Assembly (NCBI GenBank): GCA_900129675.1
Contig: FSRD01000001.1
Coordinates: 3,275,501 to 3,339,500, forward strand
Source of the DNA: Bradyrhizobium erythrophlei
Lineage (GTDB): Bacteria; Pseudomonadota; Alphaproteobacteria; Rhizobiales; Xanthobacteraceae
DNA: 64,000 bases
Reading direction: 5' to 3'
The first letter of the stretch is position 1. Every line of letters starts with the position of its first letter. This document shows positions 8,736 to 16,478 of the stretch, piece by piece. The translations under genes and the position numbers were made by a program. Below the pieces are notes generated by a model. That model was not told the DNA's origin, did not search any database, and was given only the letters and a program-made list of their open reading frames with translations.

Positions 8736-9893
8736 CTACAGGATCGCGTGCGGCAGGAACCGCGACGTATTGCCGGTGATCGGATTCTCGTCCTCGCGGA
8801 TCGACAGGCCGCACGGGGCGTGGTCGACCAGCCAGCTTCCAAGCACCGGATACTGACCGGAAAAATTCGGCAATGGCGCCAGCGCCTGCCGGACGAAACC
8901 CTCGGCGCCATACGGTCCTTCCTGCTCCGCGAGCGTGGTGCCGGCGCTGACCAGCGCGATGTTGGCGCCCTCGCGCGAGTATAGCGGCTTGCGCACGAAC
9001 GACGTGCCGAGCCGCGCTGCGTTCGGATCGTCCTCGAAATAGGCCGGCAGCAAATTTGGATGGTTCGGAAACATCTCCCATAGCAGCGGAAGAATGCCCT
9101 TGTTGGAAAGGATCGCCTTCCATGGCGGCTCGATCCAGCGCGTCGGTGCCTTCGCAAGTTTTGCGCCGAACGCGTCGCGAAACATCCATTCCCAGGGATA
9201 GAGCTTGAACGCGAGCTCGATTTCGCGATCGTCGAGATCGACGAAGCTGCCGTCGTCGCGCAATCCGATGTCCTCGATGTCGATCAGTGTGGTCCCAAGT
9301 CCGGCCTGGCTTGCGGTATCCTCCAGATAAGCCAGCGTGCCGGCATCCTCGGTATTGTCGGTCATGCCGGCGAGATGAAGGTGATGCGCGCCGCCGAGTT
9401 TCTTCCAGGCCTCGATCAGGCATTCATGGATCGCATTGAACTGATCGGCGCGCCTGGGGATGATGTTTCGTTCGATCGCCTGTTCGAGCCAGGTCCACTG
9501 GAACACCGCCGCTTCGAAGATCGAGGTCGGGGTGTCCGCGTTGTATTCCAGCAGTTTTGCCGGGTTGCGGCCATCGAAACTCAGATCGAGCCGGCCATAG
9601 AGGCTGCCATCGTCGCGGTGCCAGCTCTCCGAAATCAGCGGCCAGAAGGCTTCCGGTATCTTCAGCCGCCTGAGATAGTCCTCATCGTCGACGGCATGGC
9701 TGACGAGCTCGAGGCACAATGCGTCGATCTCGCCGGTCGGCTGCTCGATCTGGCGTTCGATCTCATCGAGCGTGAAGGCATAGTAGGCCCGCTCGTCCCA
9801 ATAGCGCTCGCCGTCGATGGTGTGAAAATCGAACCCGGCGCTTTCGGCGGTCGCACGCCAGTCGTCGCGTTCGGGACAGATGATACGCTGCAT
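8736..9893 (-). CDS. Glutathionylspermidine synthase-like ATP-grasp protein (YjfC/YgiC type)
   Basis: About 385 residues from the ATG at 9893 (MQRIICPERDDW). Longer in-frame extensions would overlap the next two genes. Family features include YNADTPTSIFEAAVFQW near residue 115, the Trp-rich WIEPPWKAILSNKGILPLLW segment, and the glycine/acidic ATP-grasp C-terminus with SFVRKPLYSREGANI. The domain matches the synthetase half of E. coli Gsp; the amidase half is absent. The YjfC/YgiC proteins have no proven substrate, so glutathionylspermidine synthesis should not be assumed. It is the last gene of a leftward set with a small His-rich protein, a YgiB-like protein and a DUF350 protein, mirroring the E. 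coli yjfL-yjfM-yjfC neighbourhood. Confidence 0.85.
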   Translation of the reverse strand: MQRIICPERDDWRATAESAGFDFHTIDGERYWDERAYYAFTLDEIERQIEQPTGEIDALCLELVSHAVDDEDYLRRLKIPEAFWPLISESWHRDDGSLYGRLDLSFDGRNPAKLLEYNADTPTSIFEAAVFQWTWLEQAIERNIIPRRADQFNAIHECLIEAWKKLGGAHHLHLAGMTDNTEDAGTLAYLEDTASQAGLGTTLIDIEDIGLRDDGSFVDLDDREIELAFKLYPWEWMFRDAFGAKLAKAPTRWIEPPWKAILSNKGILPLLWEMFPNHPNLLPAYFEDDPNAARLGTSFVRKPLYSREGANIALVSAGTTLAEQEGPYGAEGFVRQALAPLPNFSGQYPVLGSWLVDHAPCGLSIREDENPITGNTSRFLPHAIL

Positions 9894-9901
9894 AAAAGGT
9901 G

Positions 9902-10126
9902 CTAGCCGCCGCCATGGCCGTGACCACCGCCGTGACCATGGGCGTGGCCGTGGAAGCGAACACCGCCGAAGCCGCCATAGGCCGCACGGCAGTAAGGCTT
10001 GCCGCCCGGACCGGGTACGGTCGTATTGCCGGGACCGCAGTCCGTTCGTGGCACCAGGCCCATCGAAACGGCCCCGATCGCCGCACTTCCCATCAATGTC
10101 AGCACCACACGACGCGAGCGTTTCAT
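9902..10126 (-). CDS. Small exported protein with a Gly/His-rich tail
   Basis: A 74-residue product. Residues 1-25 form a basic start followed by a hydrophobic segment, consistent with a signal peptide or anchor. The middle has DCGPGNTTVPGPGGKPYCR with two cysteines. The C-terminus from about residue 50 is almost only Gly and His (alternating HGHAHGHGGG pattern), which suggests metal binding. The N-terminal layout resembles a shortened version of the upstream YgiB-like protein. It lies 8 bases before the YjfC-like gene and in the same direction, so it is probably part of that operon. Its function is unknown. Confidence 0.65.
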   Translation of the reverse strand: MKRSRRVVLTLMGSAAIGAVSMGLVPRTDCGPGNTTVPGPGGKPYCRAAYGGFGGVRFHGHAHGHGGGHGHGGG

Positions 10127-10247
10127 GGTTGCGATCCTGTTTTCTGAGGGTCCGGAGAGAGCTGGTGCGAGTTTCCATCACCTCGTGGCGTCGGGGCAAG
10201 CAAAAGCACTCCGTTTCACGGCAACGTGCGGGAAAAGGCTGGTGCTA

Positions 10248-10658
10248 TCAACCGCCGCCGGAAAAATGTGCCGCAAAGCTATGCGCAAACGAGCCGAAGC
10301 CGCCGCGCGTCACCCCGCCCGAGCCGGAATCGGAGCCGCCCGATGACGCGTGGCTCGAGGTGGAATCGCCCGAGAAGAAACTGCTGCGGGAGGAGTAGCC
10401 TGCTCCACCCGAGCCACCGGATGAGGATCCCCGCGGGGGACATTCGGCATTCATTTGCGGGATCGCCGGACCCGCCATGCCCGGAGAAGGCGGCCGGCAG
10501 TTCTCGCTTGGCATCAGCGCATAGGCGCCGCCGCCGATCGCGAGCGTGCCCATCATGAGCAGCGCGACGTGGCCGGAACGTTTCACCGGTGCCTGTGGGC
10601 CCGGCCGCGCCACAACCGGCCGGCGTTTCCCGAATTCCTTGTTCGGAGACTTATCCAT
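10248..10658 (-). CDS. YgiB/YjfM-like (DUF1190-type) small exported protein
   Basis: About 136 residues from the ATG at 10658. A basic N-terminus (KRRPVVARP) precedes one membrane segment (about 29-46), then SENCRPPSP, and a low-complexity Ser/Gly-rich tail with SSSGGSGGAGYSSRSSFFSG and a final FGSFAHSFAAHFSGGG. This build resembles E. coli YgiB/YjfM. The start is 2 bases downstream of the DUF350 gene stop, which implies coupling. The assignment rests on position between yjfL- and yjfC-like genes plus composition. The low-complexity tail makes homology hard to judge by eye. Confidence 0.65.
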   Translation of the reverse strand: MDKSPNKEFGKRRPVVARPGPQAPVKRSGHVALLMMGTLAIGGGAYALMPSENCRPPSPGMAGPAIPQMNAECPPRGSSSGGSGGAGYSSRSSFFSGDSTSSHASSGGSDSGSGGVTRGGFGSFAHSFAAHFSGGG

Positions 10659-10660
10659 GG

Positions 10661-11065
10661 TCAGTAGATCATGCAGGCGGCGTTGAGCGCGCCCGCGGCC
10701 AGCGAGGAAAGTCCGAGCCAGATCGCGGCCGCAAGTTCGCCCGCCGCGATCCGCGCCGACAGGTTCGGCACCGGTATCTTGACGATGTAGTAGACGATGA
10801 TCTGGACCATCAGCGCGATCATGCTCCAGATCAGGCAATCCCAGACATTCGCGGCGTGGGCGATGGCGCTGACCACCGGCAGCACGAAGCCGAGCAGGCT
10901 CAGCCCCAGGGCGATCGCCGCCGCCGGGTCATTCTCCCGGATCAGCTTGAATTCATCGTGCGGCGTGACGCGGGTGTAGACGGAGAGATAGGCGACGACG
11001 GCGACAAGTGCCGTGCAGAAATAGACCAGGAACGCCGGCAGCCCGGCGAGCGATTGTAGGATCAT
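10661..11065 (-). CDS. DUF350 family membrane protein (YjfL-like)
   Basis: A 134-residue integral membrane protein with four predicted helices (about 10-30, 50-72, 76-96, 108-130). The TRVTPHDEFKLIRENDPAAAIALG segment between the first two helices is characteristic of DUF350/YjfL. It starts the leftward operon DUF350, YgiB-like, His-rich, YjfC-like. The role of the set is unsettled; the inner membrane location is inferred from the helices. Confidence 0.85.
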   Translation of the reverse strand: MILQSLAGLPAFLVYFCTALVAVVAYLSVYTRVTPHDEFKLIRENDPAAAIALGLSLLGFVLPVVSAIAHAANVWDCLIWSMIALMVQIIVYYIVKIPVPNLSARIAAGELAAAIWLGLSSLAAGALNAACMIY

Positions 11066-11311
11066 TGAGGGCGCCCCGACTCGTCCCGCTTCGCAGCAGC
11101 ATAACGCATTGGTCGATGGACGCGAAGCGTTGGTTCAATTTCGAAAGATCGATGCCTTTCGATCCTCACGCCGCCGCAACGAACGGCCCGTGTCTGTGAT
11201 CGGCTTCACAGAGAATCCCGGAACGGTCGTCTATAACGCATGCAACCTGCAGTGTTATTCGAATTGGATGACTGACGGATTCCAGCCCTGACATTTTGGA
11301 GGAGAGCGACG

Positions 11312-12499
11312 ATGAGACGATCGATCAATACCGCACTCGTTTGTGGTTTATTTCTTCTCCCCCATCTCCCGGCTGCGGCGCAGTCGACGCCGAATCCGGC
11401 GATGACGGCGCCGGATCAGGTGGCCTGGCAGCTCTTCATCCAGGCCAATACCAGGGCCGGCGGCAGCAACTCGACATTCGAGACCTGGGCGAGCGACAGC
11501 GATACCTTCAAGCCCAACCCGCAATTCCCGACGGGCGCGACGCCGCCGGCATTGCGGCGGCCGATCCTGCCGGCGCTCGCGCGCGAGGGCGTGCAGCAAA
11601 GCGGCGGACTGCTTCCCGCGCTCCCGCCCGGCATCGCGCAGGGCGCCACCGAGGAAACCCGCCACAACAAGGCGACGTTCGACTTCATCGTGCAAAACAA
11701 CCTCTACAAGGTCACCGGCCTGAAGGCCGCGTTCGGCAAGAATTTGCAGTTCCCGATCGACTCCATGGAGGTCAAGGCGAACTGGATGGCGGTCAGCGAT
11801 ATTCCAGCCTTCACCAATAACCGGGTCACGCTCGCGCAGGTGCCGCAACTCTACCACGTCAACAGCTCCGGCGGCGTCCAGTATGCGATGGTGGCGATGC
11901 ACGTCATCAGCAAGCTGGTGCCGAACTGGACCTGGGCGACCTTCGAGCACAAGCTCAATCCGGCCAGGTGCGATATCCTCGGCTGCAAGGATGCGTTTGG
12001 GGCGCAGACGGCGTTCGTGCCTTCGAACCCGGTCGCCGGCCAGGGTTATCCCGATTGCACCAAGACGCAGGCACTGACCGCCATTCTGGCTAATGCGGAC
12101 ATCGATCCGGTCTATTCGAATTATTGCCTCAAGGGCTCGCAGGCTGACTTCGTCGACAATGTCGGTCTCGATATTCGCGTGGGCAATTCCGTGACCGAGG
12201 ACACCTTCGTGGCCACTGCATCATGCATGACCTGCCACGGCCGGGCCGTGTTCGACAAAACCGGCAAACCGACCTCGGTCGCCGGATTCCTTTCGTTCAG
12301 CGCAAACGGTCCGATCGGTCCGATCGGTCCGCTGCTGCCCGCATGGTACTGGACCTTCAACAGCCAGCCGCCGATTTTCGAAGGCAAGCCCGGCCTCAGC
12401 CAACTCACCACCTCGGCCGATTTCGTCTGGTCGGTTCCATTCTGCGCGATCGACGATACGCAGAATCCGATACCCGCCAGCAATTGCGCCGGAAAATAA
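11312..12499 (+). CDS. Exported protein with a single CxxCH haem-binding motif
   Basis: A 395-residue protein with a clear signal peptide (residues 1-24, cleavage after PAAAQ) and a strong GGAGGAG ribosome-binding region. One c-type haem motif, CMTCH, lies at residues 305-309. The remainder (KLVPNWTWATFEH, DILGCKDAFG, several further cysteines) does not recall a named cytochrome family. It is probably a periplasmic monohaem protein or a degenerate oxidase subunit. The 5' flank (11066-11311) separates it from the divergent DUF350 gene. The S53 peptidase gene follows by about 20 bases, so the two may be co-transcribed. Confidence 0.7.
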   Translation: MRRSINTALVCGLFLLPHLPAAAQSTPNPAMTAPDQVAWQLFIQANTRAGGSNSTFETWASDSDTFKPNPQFPTGATPPALRRPILPALAREGVQQSGGLLPALPPGIAQGATEETRHNKATFDFIVQNNLYKVTGLKAAFGKNLQFPIDSMEVKANWMAVSDIPAFTNNRVTLAQVPQLYHVNSSGGVQYAMVAMHVISKLVPNWTWATFEHKLNPARCDILGCKDAFGAQTAFVPSNPVAGQGYPDCTKTQALTAILANADIDPVYSNYCLKGSQADFVDNVGLDIRVGNSVTEDTFVATASCMTCHGRAVFDKTGKPTSVAGFLSFSANGPIGPIGPLLPAWYWTFNSQPPIFEGKPGLSQLTTSADFVWSVPFCAIDDTQNPIPASNCAGK

Positions 12500-12518
12500 A
12501 ACGGGCTGAAGCGTGGGC

Positions 12519-14138
12519 ATGACCGGGCAAAAGGTAGCGCTCGCCGGCAGTTATCGCGCCGAACCGGAAGGCGCGACTTATGTCGGCGACGTCGATCCGG
12601 ATCAGCGGATCGTCATCACGGTGCACCTGAAGCGGCGCTCGCCCGACCAATTTCAGCCGGGCAGCTCCGGCGACCTTGCTCGGCTTTCGAAGCCGATCAC
12701 GCGCCGCGCGCTTGCCGCGCAGCGCCGCCGCACCCACGCCCGGGCGGCGGCGCGGATCAGGAAGCTGGCGAAGGCAAACCACGTCACCGTGCGCAGCTTC
12801 GATCTGGCCCAGCGGATCGTGGTGCTGGAGGCAACCGCGCGCACCTTGGCCGAGGTGCTGGGCGCGACGCTGCGGATCTATGATGACGGTCAAAATCGCT
12901 TTCGCGCGCGCGTCGGCCAGTTGATGATCCCAAAAGCGATCGCGCCGTGGACCCGCGCCATTCTCGGCTTCGACACGCGGCCGTTTGCGGTGAGGCCGGT
13001 GAATGTGGTGCGGCCGCTGGCCGGCGCGGGAGGCGGACCCGGATTGTGGTCGACCGAAGTCGCAGCCCTTTACGGCATCCCGCTGGACCACGACGTGTCG
13101 TCGGTCTGCGTCGGCATCATCGCGCTGGGCGGCGGCTATCTTGGCTCCGATCTCGCCAAGGCGCTGGATGGGATGGGGCGGACGGCCCCTCGCATCATCG
13201 ACAAATCCGTCGTCGTCGACACCCCGGTCGCGGAAGAGGGGTCGGTACCGGCGGCGAACGGCAACAATTTCGGCGGCGGCACGGTATCCGACCAGGAGAT
13301 CGCGCTCGATCTGCAGATCCTGGCCGGTCTGCTGCCGAAGGCCAGGATCGTGGTCTATTTCGCCGGCAATACCACCCAGAGCCTGGTCGGCGCGATCAAT
13401 GCGGCGATCTTCGATGACGTCAATCGGCCGCAGGTGCTTTCGGTCAGCTGGGGCAGCGCCGAGAAATTCTGGTCGGATTCGGCGCGCGACGCCATGCAGG
13501 CGGTGCTGGCCGATGCGAAACGCCTGCAAGTCACCGTGCTGTTCGCCGCCGGCGATGAGTTGGCGACGGGCGGATTGACCGACGGCAGGGCTCACGTCTG
13601 GTTTCCCGCTTCCAGCCCCTATGCGCTGAGCTGCGGCGGAACGTCGCCGACGCTGGGTGCCGGCGGGACCGGCATCGGCGCGGAAGCGGTCTGGAACGAC
13701 GGATCGAGCGGGACCGGCGGCGGAATCAGCGATGCCTTTCCGGTGCCGGCCTACCAATCCGGTCTCGCGCTGCCGCCCTCGGTCAACGACGGCGCCAGGC
13801 GGCGGGGCGTCCCCGATGTCGCAGGTGCTGCCGCCGGCACGCCCGGTTATCGCATCGTCCTCAATGGCGTCGAGGTGATCAAGGACGGCACCAGCGCCGT
13901 CGCCCCCTTATGGGCAGGATTGATCGCGATCGCCGACGCCAGGCGCGGCGCGCCGCTCGGCTTCGTCAATTCCACGCTCTATGCCAACCCGTCCCTGTTT
14001 CGCCAGATCGACCAGGGCAACAACCGCGTCGGCGGCAAAGGCTATGACGCGGGGCCGGGCTGGAATGCGTGCACAGGATTGGGCGTGCCGAACGGCGCCG
14101 ACATCATCGCCGCACTCGCCGCGGCGCCGGTGGCATGA
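12519..14138 (+). CDS. S53 family (sedolisin/kumamolisin-type) serine peptidase
   Basis: About 539 residues from the ATG at 12519; a GTG two codons upstream is also possible. Residues 1-160 are the pro-domain (VALAGSYRAEP opening, VHLKRRSPD, and a run ending with ILGFDTRP). The catalytic domain carries the E-x3-D pair (QEIALD, Glu260 and Asp264), the oxyanion-side Asp in FAAGDELATGG and the nucleophile in GTSAVAPLW (Ser459). The C-terminal TGLGVPNG segment corresponds to the calcium-binding end of sedolisins. All key residues are present, so it should be active. No signal peptide is visible, which is odd for a family of secreted acid proteases; export may use another route, or the enzyme may act inside the cell. 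Confidence 0.88.
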   Translation: MTGQKVALAGSYRAEPEGATYVGDVDPDQRIVITVHLKRRSPDQFQPGSSGDLARLSKPITRRALAAQRRRTHARAAARIRKLAKANHVTVRSFDLAQRIVVLEATARTLAEVLGATLRIYDDGQNRFRARVGQLMIPKAIAPWTRAILGFDTRPFAVRPVNVVRPLAGAGGGPGLWSTEVAALYGIPLDHDVSSVCVGIIALGGGYLGSDLAKALDGMGRTAPRIIDKSVVVDTPVAEEGSVPAANGNNFGGGTVSDQEIALDLQILAGLLPKARIVVYFAGNTTQSLVGAINAAIFDDVNRPQVLSVSWGSAEKFWSDSARDAMQAVLADAKRLQVTVLFAAGDELATGGLTDGRAHVWFPASSPYALSCGGTSPTLGAGGTGIGAEAVWNDGSSGTGGGISDAFPVPAYQSGLALPPSVNDGARRRGVPDVAGAAAGTPGYRIVLNGVEVIKDGTSAVAPLWAGLIAIADARRGAPLGFVNSTLYANPSLFRQIDQGNNRVGGKGYDAGPGWNACTGLGVPNGADIIAALAAAPVA

Positions 14139-14253
14139 CGGCGTTTGACGCCATGACGGCCGAACTACCATGGGCTTTTGTGCTAATTAATGTTCCTTAA
14201 AGTTGCATCGAGAAACTGGTTTTGCTAGGCTAACGACGTTGTGGGAGCAAGCC

Positions 14254-14496
14254 ATGGTTTGGGCTCTCGACAAGCAGGACTCGCCGGCAGCTGGGTCGCC
14301 GCGCGAGCAGGTTGCTACGGAAGCTGCCGGGATCGGCACGACCGTCCGCCCGGGCAAGGTGCGCAGCTACGCCCTTCCGCTGAATGACCCTATCGCGCGC
14401 AACGACTGGGCCTGGTTCGGCGGGGCGATATTCAACCCGATGCACCGGTTGTGCGGGCAGGTCGAAGTCGAAGACCGATTTTTATGCTGTGACTGA
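14254..14496 (+). CDS. Small protein of unknown function preceding the CHAT gene
   Basis: An 80-residue ORF starting at the ATG at 14254, with GGGAG seven bases upstream. An in-frame start at 14203 lacks such a site. The product is rich in Trp and Cys towards its end (DWAWFGGAIFNPMHRLCGQ, final CCD) and has no membrane segment. I do not recognise it. It lies 78 bases before the CHAT-TPR gene in the same direction and could be a substrate, adaptor or leader of that protease, but this is only positional. It may also be a chance ORF. Confidence 0.4.
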   Translation: MVWALDKQDSPAAGSPREQVATEAAGIGTTVRPGKVRSYALPLNDPIARNDWAWFGGAIFNPMHRLCGQVEVEDRFLCCD

Positions 14497-14574
14497 ATTT
14501 TGGCTCCCGCGTTTGCGACGCGGGCGCAACGGAGTTGCCGCTGAAGTAAGAGATTTTGGCCGAGTGAGGCTGCA

Positions 14575-16404
14575 ATGAGCGTCATTGAATATCAAGATTT
14601 CGAGCTAGAGATCAGTTCCGATCCGGCCGGCAGTGGGCCGCAACAATACTATGGCAAGGTGCTGCGGTCTCCGGCCGGGGAAACGCCGCGATGCAAGGTG
14701 AAGTTCTGGTTCTCGGAGCCGGGCGCGCTCGCCAAGCTGCGCGGCGATCTGGAAAATGCCGTTCTGGAAATCGACGACAAGAATCGCCATGGCCTCGCCT
14801 CGCGCGGGGAAAAAGTCCTGCGCGAGTTTGGACAGGAGGTTTTTCGCAGCATCTTCGTGAATACGCCGTCGATCCAGGATCTTTACGCGCGGAGCAAGAG
14901 CAAGGACCTGAGAATCAAACTACGCATCGAGTCGGCTGAACTGGCCGGACTGCCTTGGGAATATCTCTACGAAGAAAACGAGATGCCAAGCTTTGTCAGC
15001 CTTCGGCTGCCGATCGTGCGCTATCTCGAGACGGCGGGACAGGCCGCGCAAATGGGCGTCAAGGGCCCGCTTCGGATTCTCGGCATGATTGCCGATCCGG
15101 CGACCGCGGGCTGGCCGAAACTGGACGTCATCAAGGAAAGGGAACGCATCAACAGGGGAACGGACAGGCTGCAGCGTGAAGGGCGTGTCGACTTCCAATG
15201 GGTTCCGGGCGGGACCGGAAAAGACCTGATGACCAAGCTGCAGGAAGGCGAGTGGCACATATTTCATTTCATCGGGCATGGCGGCGTCGAGGAACTGGAT
15301 GAAGACGGCGGTGCGAGCAGTTTCGACGAGACCGGTTTCATCGTCATGGTCGACGAGGACGGCAAGCCGGTAAAGAAGTTCGCCTCCGATCTCGCGGTGA
15401 TGCTGACCGGTGCACGCAAATCCCTGCGTCTTATCGTTCTTAACTGCTGCGAGAGCGCCAAGATCAATGTCGGCGACCGGTTCGGAAATCCGGCAATAGG
15501 TCTGATGCGGACCGGATGGTTGCCGGCAGTCGTCGCCATGCAATTTCCGATCACCGATACTGCGGCGATTTCGATGTCGGAGGGATTTTATACCGCCTTG
15601 GCGAGTAACAGCCCAGTCGACAATGCGATTACGACGGCACGTCAATTCATCCAGAACGGATCGCGGGTCGAATGGGGAATTCCGGTTCTGTACATGCGTT
15701 CGGCCGACGGGAAGATTTTCGACGTCGAACACAACCCGCCCCTCGAGGCGACGGCTGCAGCGGTCAAGCCTTCCAGGGAAGTGCTGCTGCTGCAGCGCGC
15801 GGAATTCATGCTCGTCGCCGACGCGGCTTCCGGCTCCTCGGAAGAACTCGAGCAACTGTGCCAACGCGGCCAGGCACTGCTTGCCGGCCTTGAGGGCGAC
15901 ACGGAACTTGCCGGGCGTCTTGCAAAGATCTACCTCGATCTGGGAACCCTGCAACAGCGGCAAAAGCTGATCCCGAAAGCCGCTGCCAGCTTCGCCATGA
16001 TGCTGAAGCTGGATCCTGCCAGGGCCGAGTATCGCGTACGCCGCGCCAATTTCAACGCGATGGTGGGACTCTACGAAAACGCGTTGGCCGATATTACCGA
16101 GGCGATCAAGCACCAGCCGGACAACCCCGAGTTCTACTGGATCAAGGGCATCATTTGCGGCATGTCTTCCGGTCCCGACAACCGGCGCGGCTTCCTTGAT
16201 GAGGCGATCAAGGCGTATGGCGTTGCGATCTCGCGGAACGCGCAAGAACCGAAATACCTCGTCTCGCGCGCGAACGCCTATGCGCAGATCAAGAATCCCG
16301 AGAACGCGCTGAAGGACATGGACGCGGCGATCGCGCTGGCGCCGGATAACGCGGATTTCTTGTCGCAAAGAACGAGGATCGAGCGCCAAGCGTACGCCAA
16401 TTAG
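14575..16404 (+). CDS. CHAT-domain caspase-like protease with C-terminal TPR repeats
   Basis: A 609-residue cytoplasmic protein. Residues 1-130 form an N-terminal region with no clear family. The CHAT domain (about 130-385) has LRIESAELAGLPWEYLY, the catalytic His in HFIGHGG (His235), and the catalytic Cys in VLNCCESA (Cys292 by alignment with the usual NACES). WLPAVVAMQFPITD and the C-terminal VEWGIPVLYMRS complete the fold. Residues about 430-605 contain several TPR-like helical repeats (for example YRVRRANFNAMVGLYENALADI as a pattern of small and aromatic residues). CHAT proteases (clan CD) cleave partner proteins in conflict and cell-death systems. It is followed 74 bases later by a membrane protein gene. 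The substrate is unknown. Confidence 0.88.
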   Translation: MSVIEYQDFELEISSDPAGSGPQQYYGKVLRSPAGETPRCKVKFWFSEPGALAKLRGDLENAVLEIDDKNRHGLASRGEKVLREFGQEVFRSIFVNTPSIQDLYARSKSKDLRIKLRIESAELAGLPWEYLYEENEMPSFVSLRLPIVRYLETAGQAAQMGVKGPLRILGMIADPATAGWPKLDVIKERERINRGTDRLQREGRVDFQWVPGGTGKDLMTKLQEGEWHIFHFIGHGGVEELDEDGGASSFDETGFIVMVDEDGKPVKKFASDLAVMLTGARKSLRLIVLNCCESAKINVGDRFGNPAIGLMRTGWLPAVVAMQFPITDTAAISMSEGFYTALASNSPVDNAITTARQFIQNGSRVEWGIPVLYMRSADGKIFDVEHNPPLEATAAAVKPSREVLLLQRAEFMLVADAASGSSEELEQLCQRGQALLAGLEGDTELAGRLAKIYLDLGTLQQRQKLIPKAAASFAMMLKLDPARAEYRVRRANFNAMVGLYENALADITEAIKHQPDNPEFYWIKGIICGMSSGPDNRRGFLDEAIKAYGVAISRNAQEPKYLVSRANAYAQIKNPENALKDMDAAIALAPDNADFLSQRTRIERQAYAN

Positions 16405-16478
16405 GCAGCGTAAGAAAGGTCAGATGCCCGCAGTGGCTGGCCTGCATTATCGAGCGTAGCCGCGCATAGGAGGCCACC

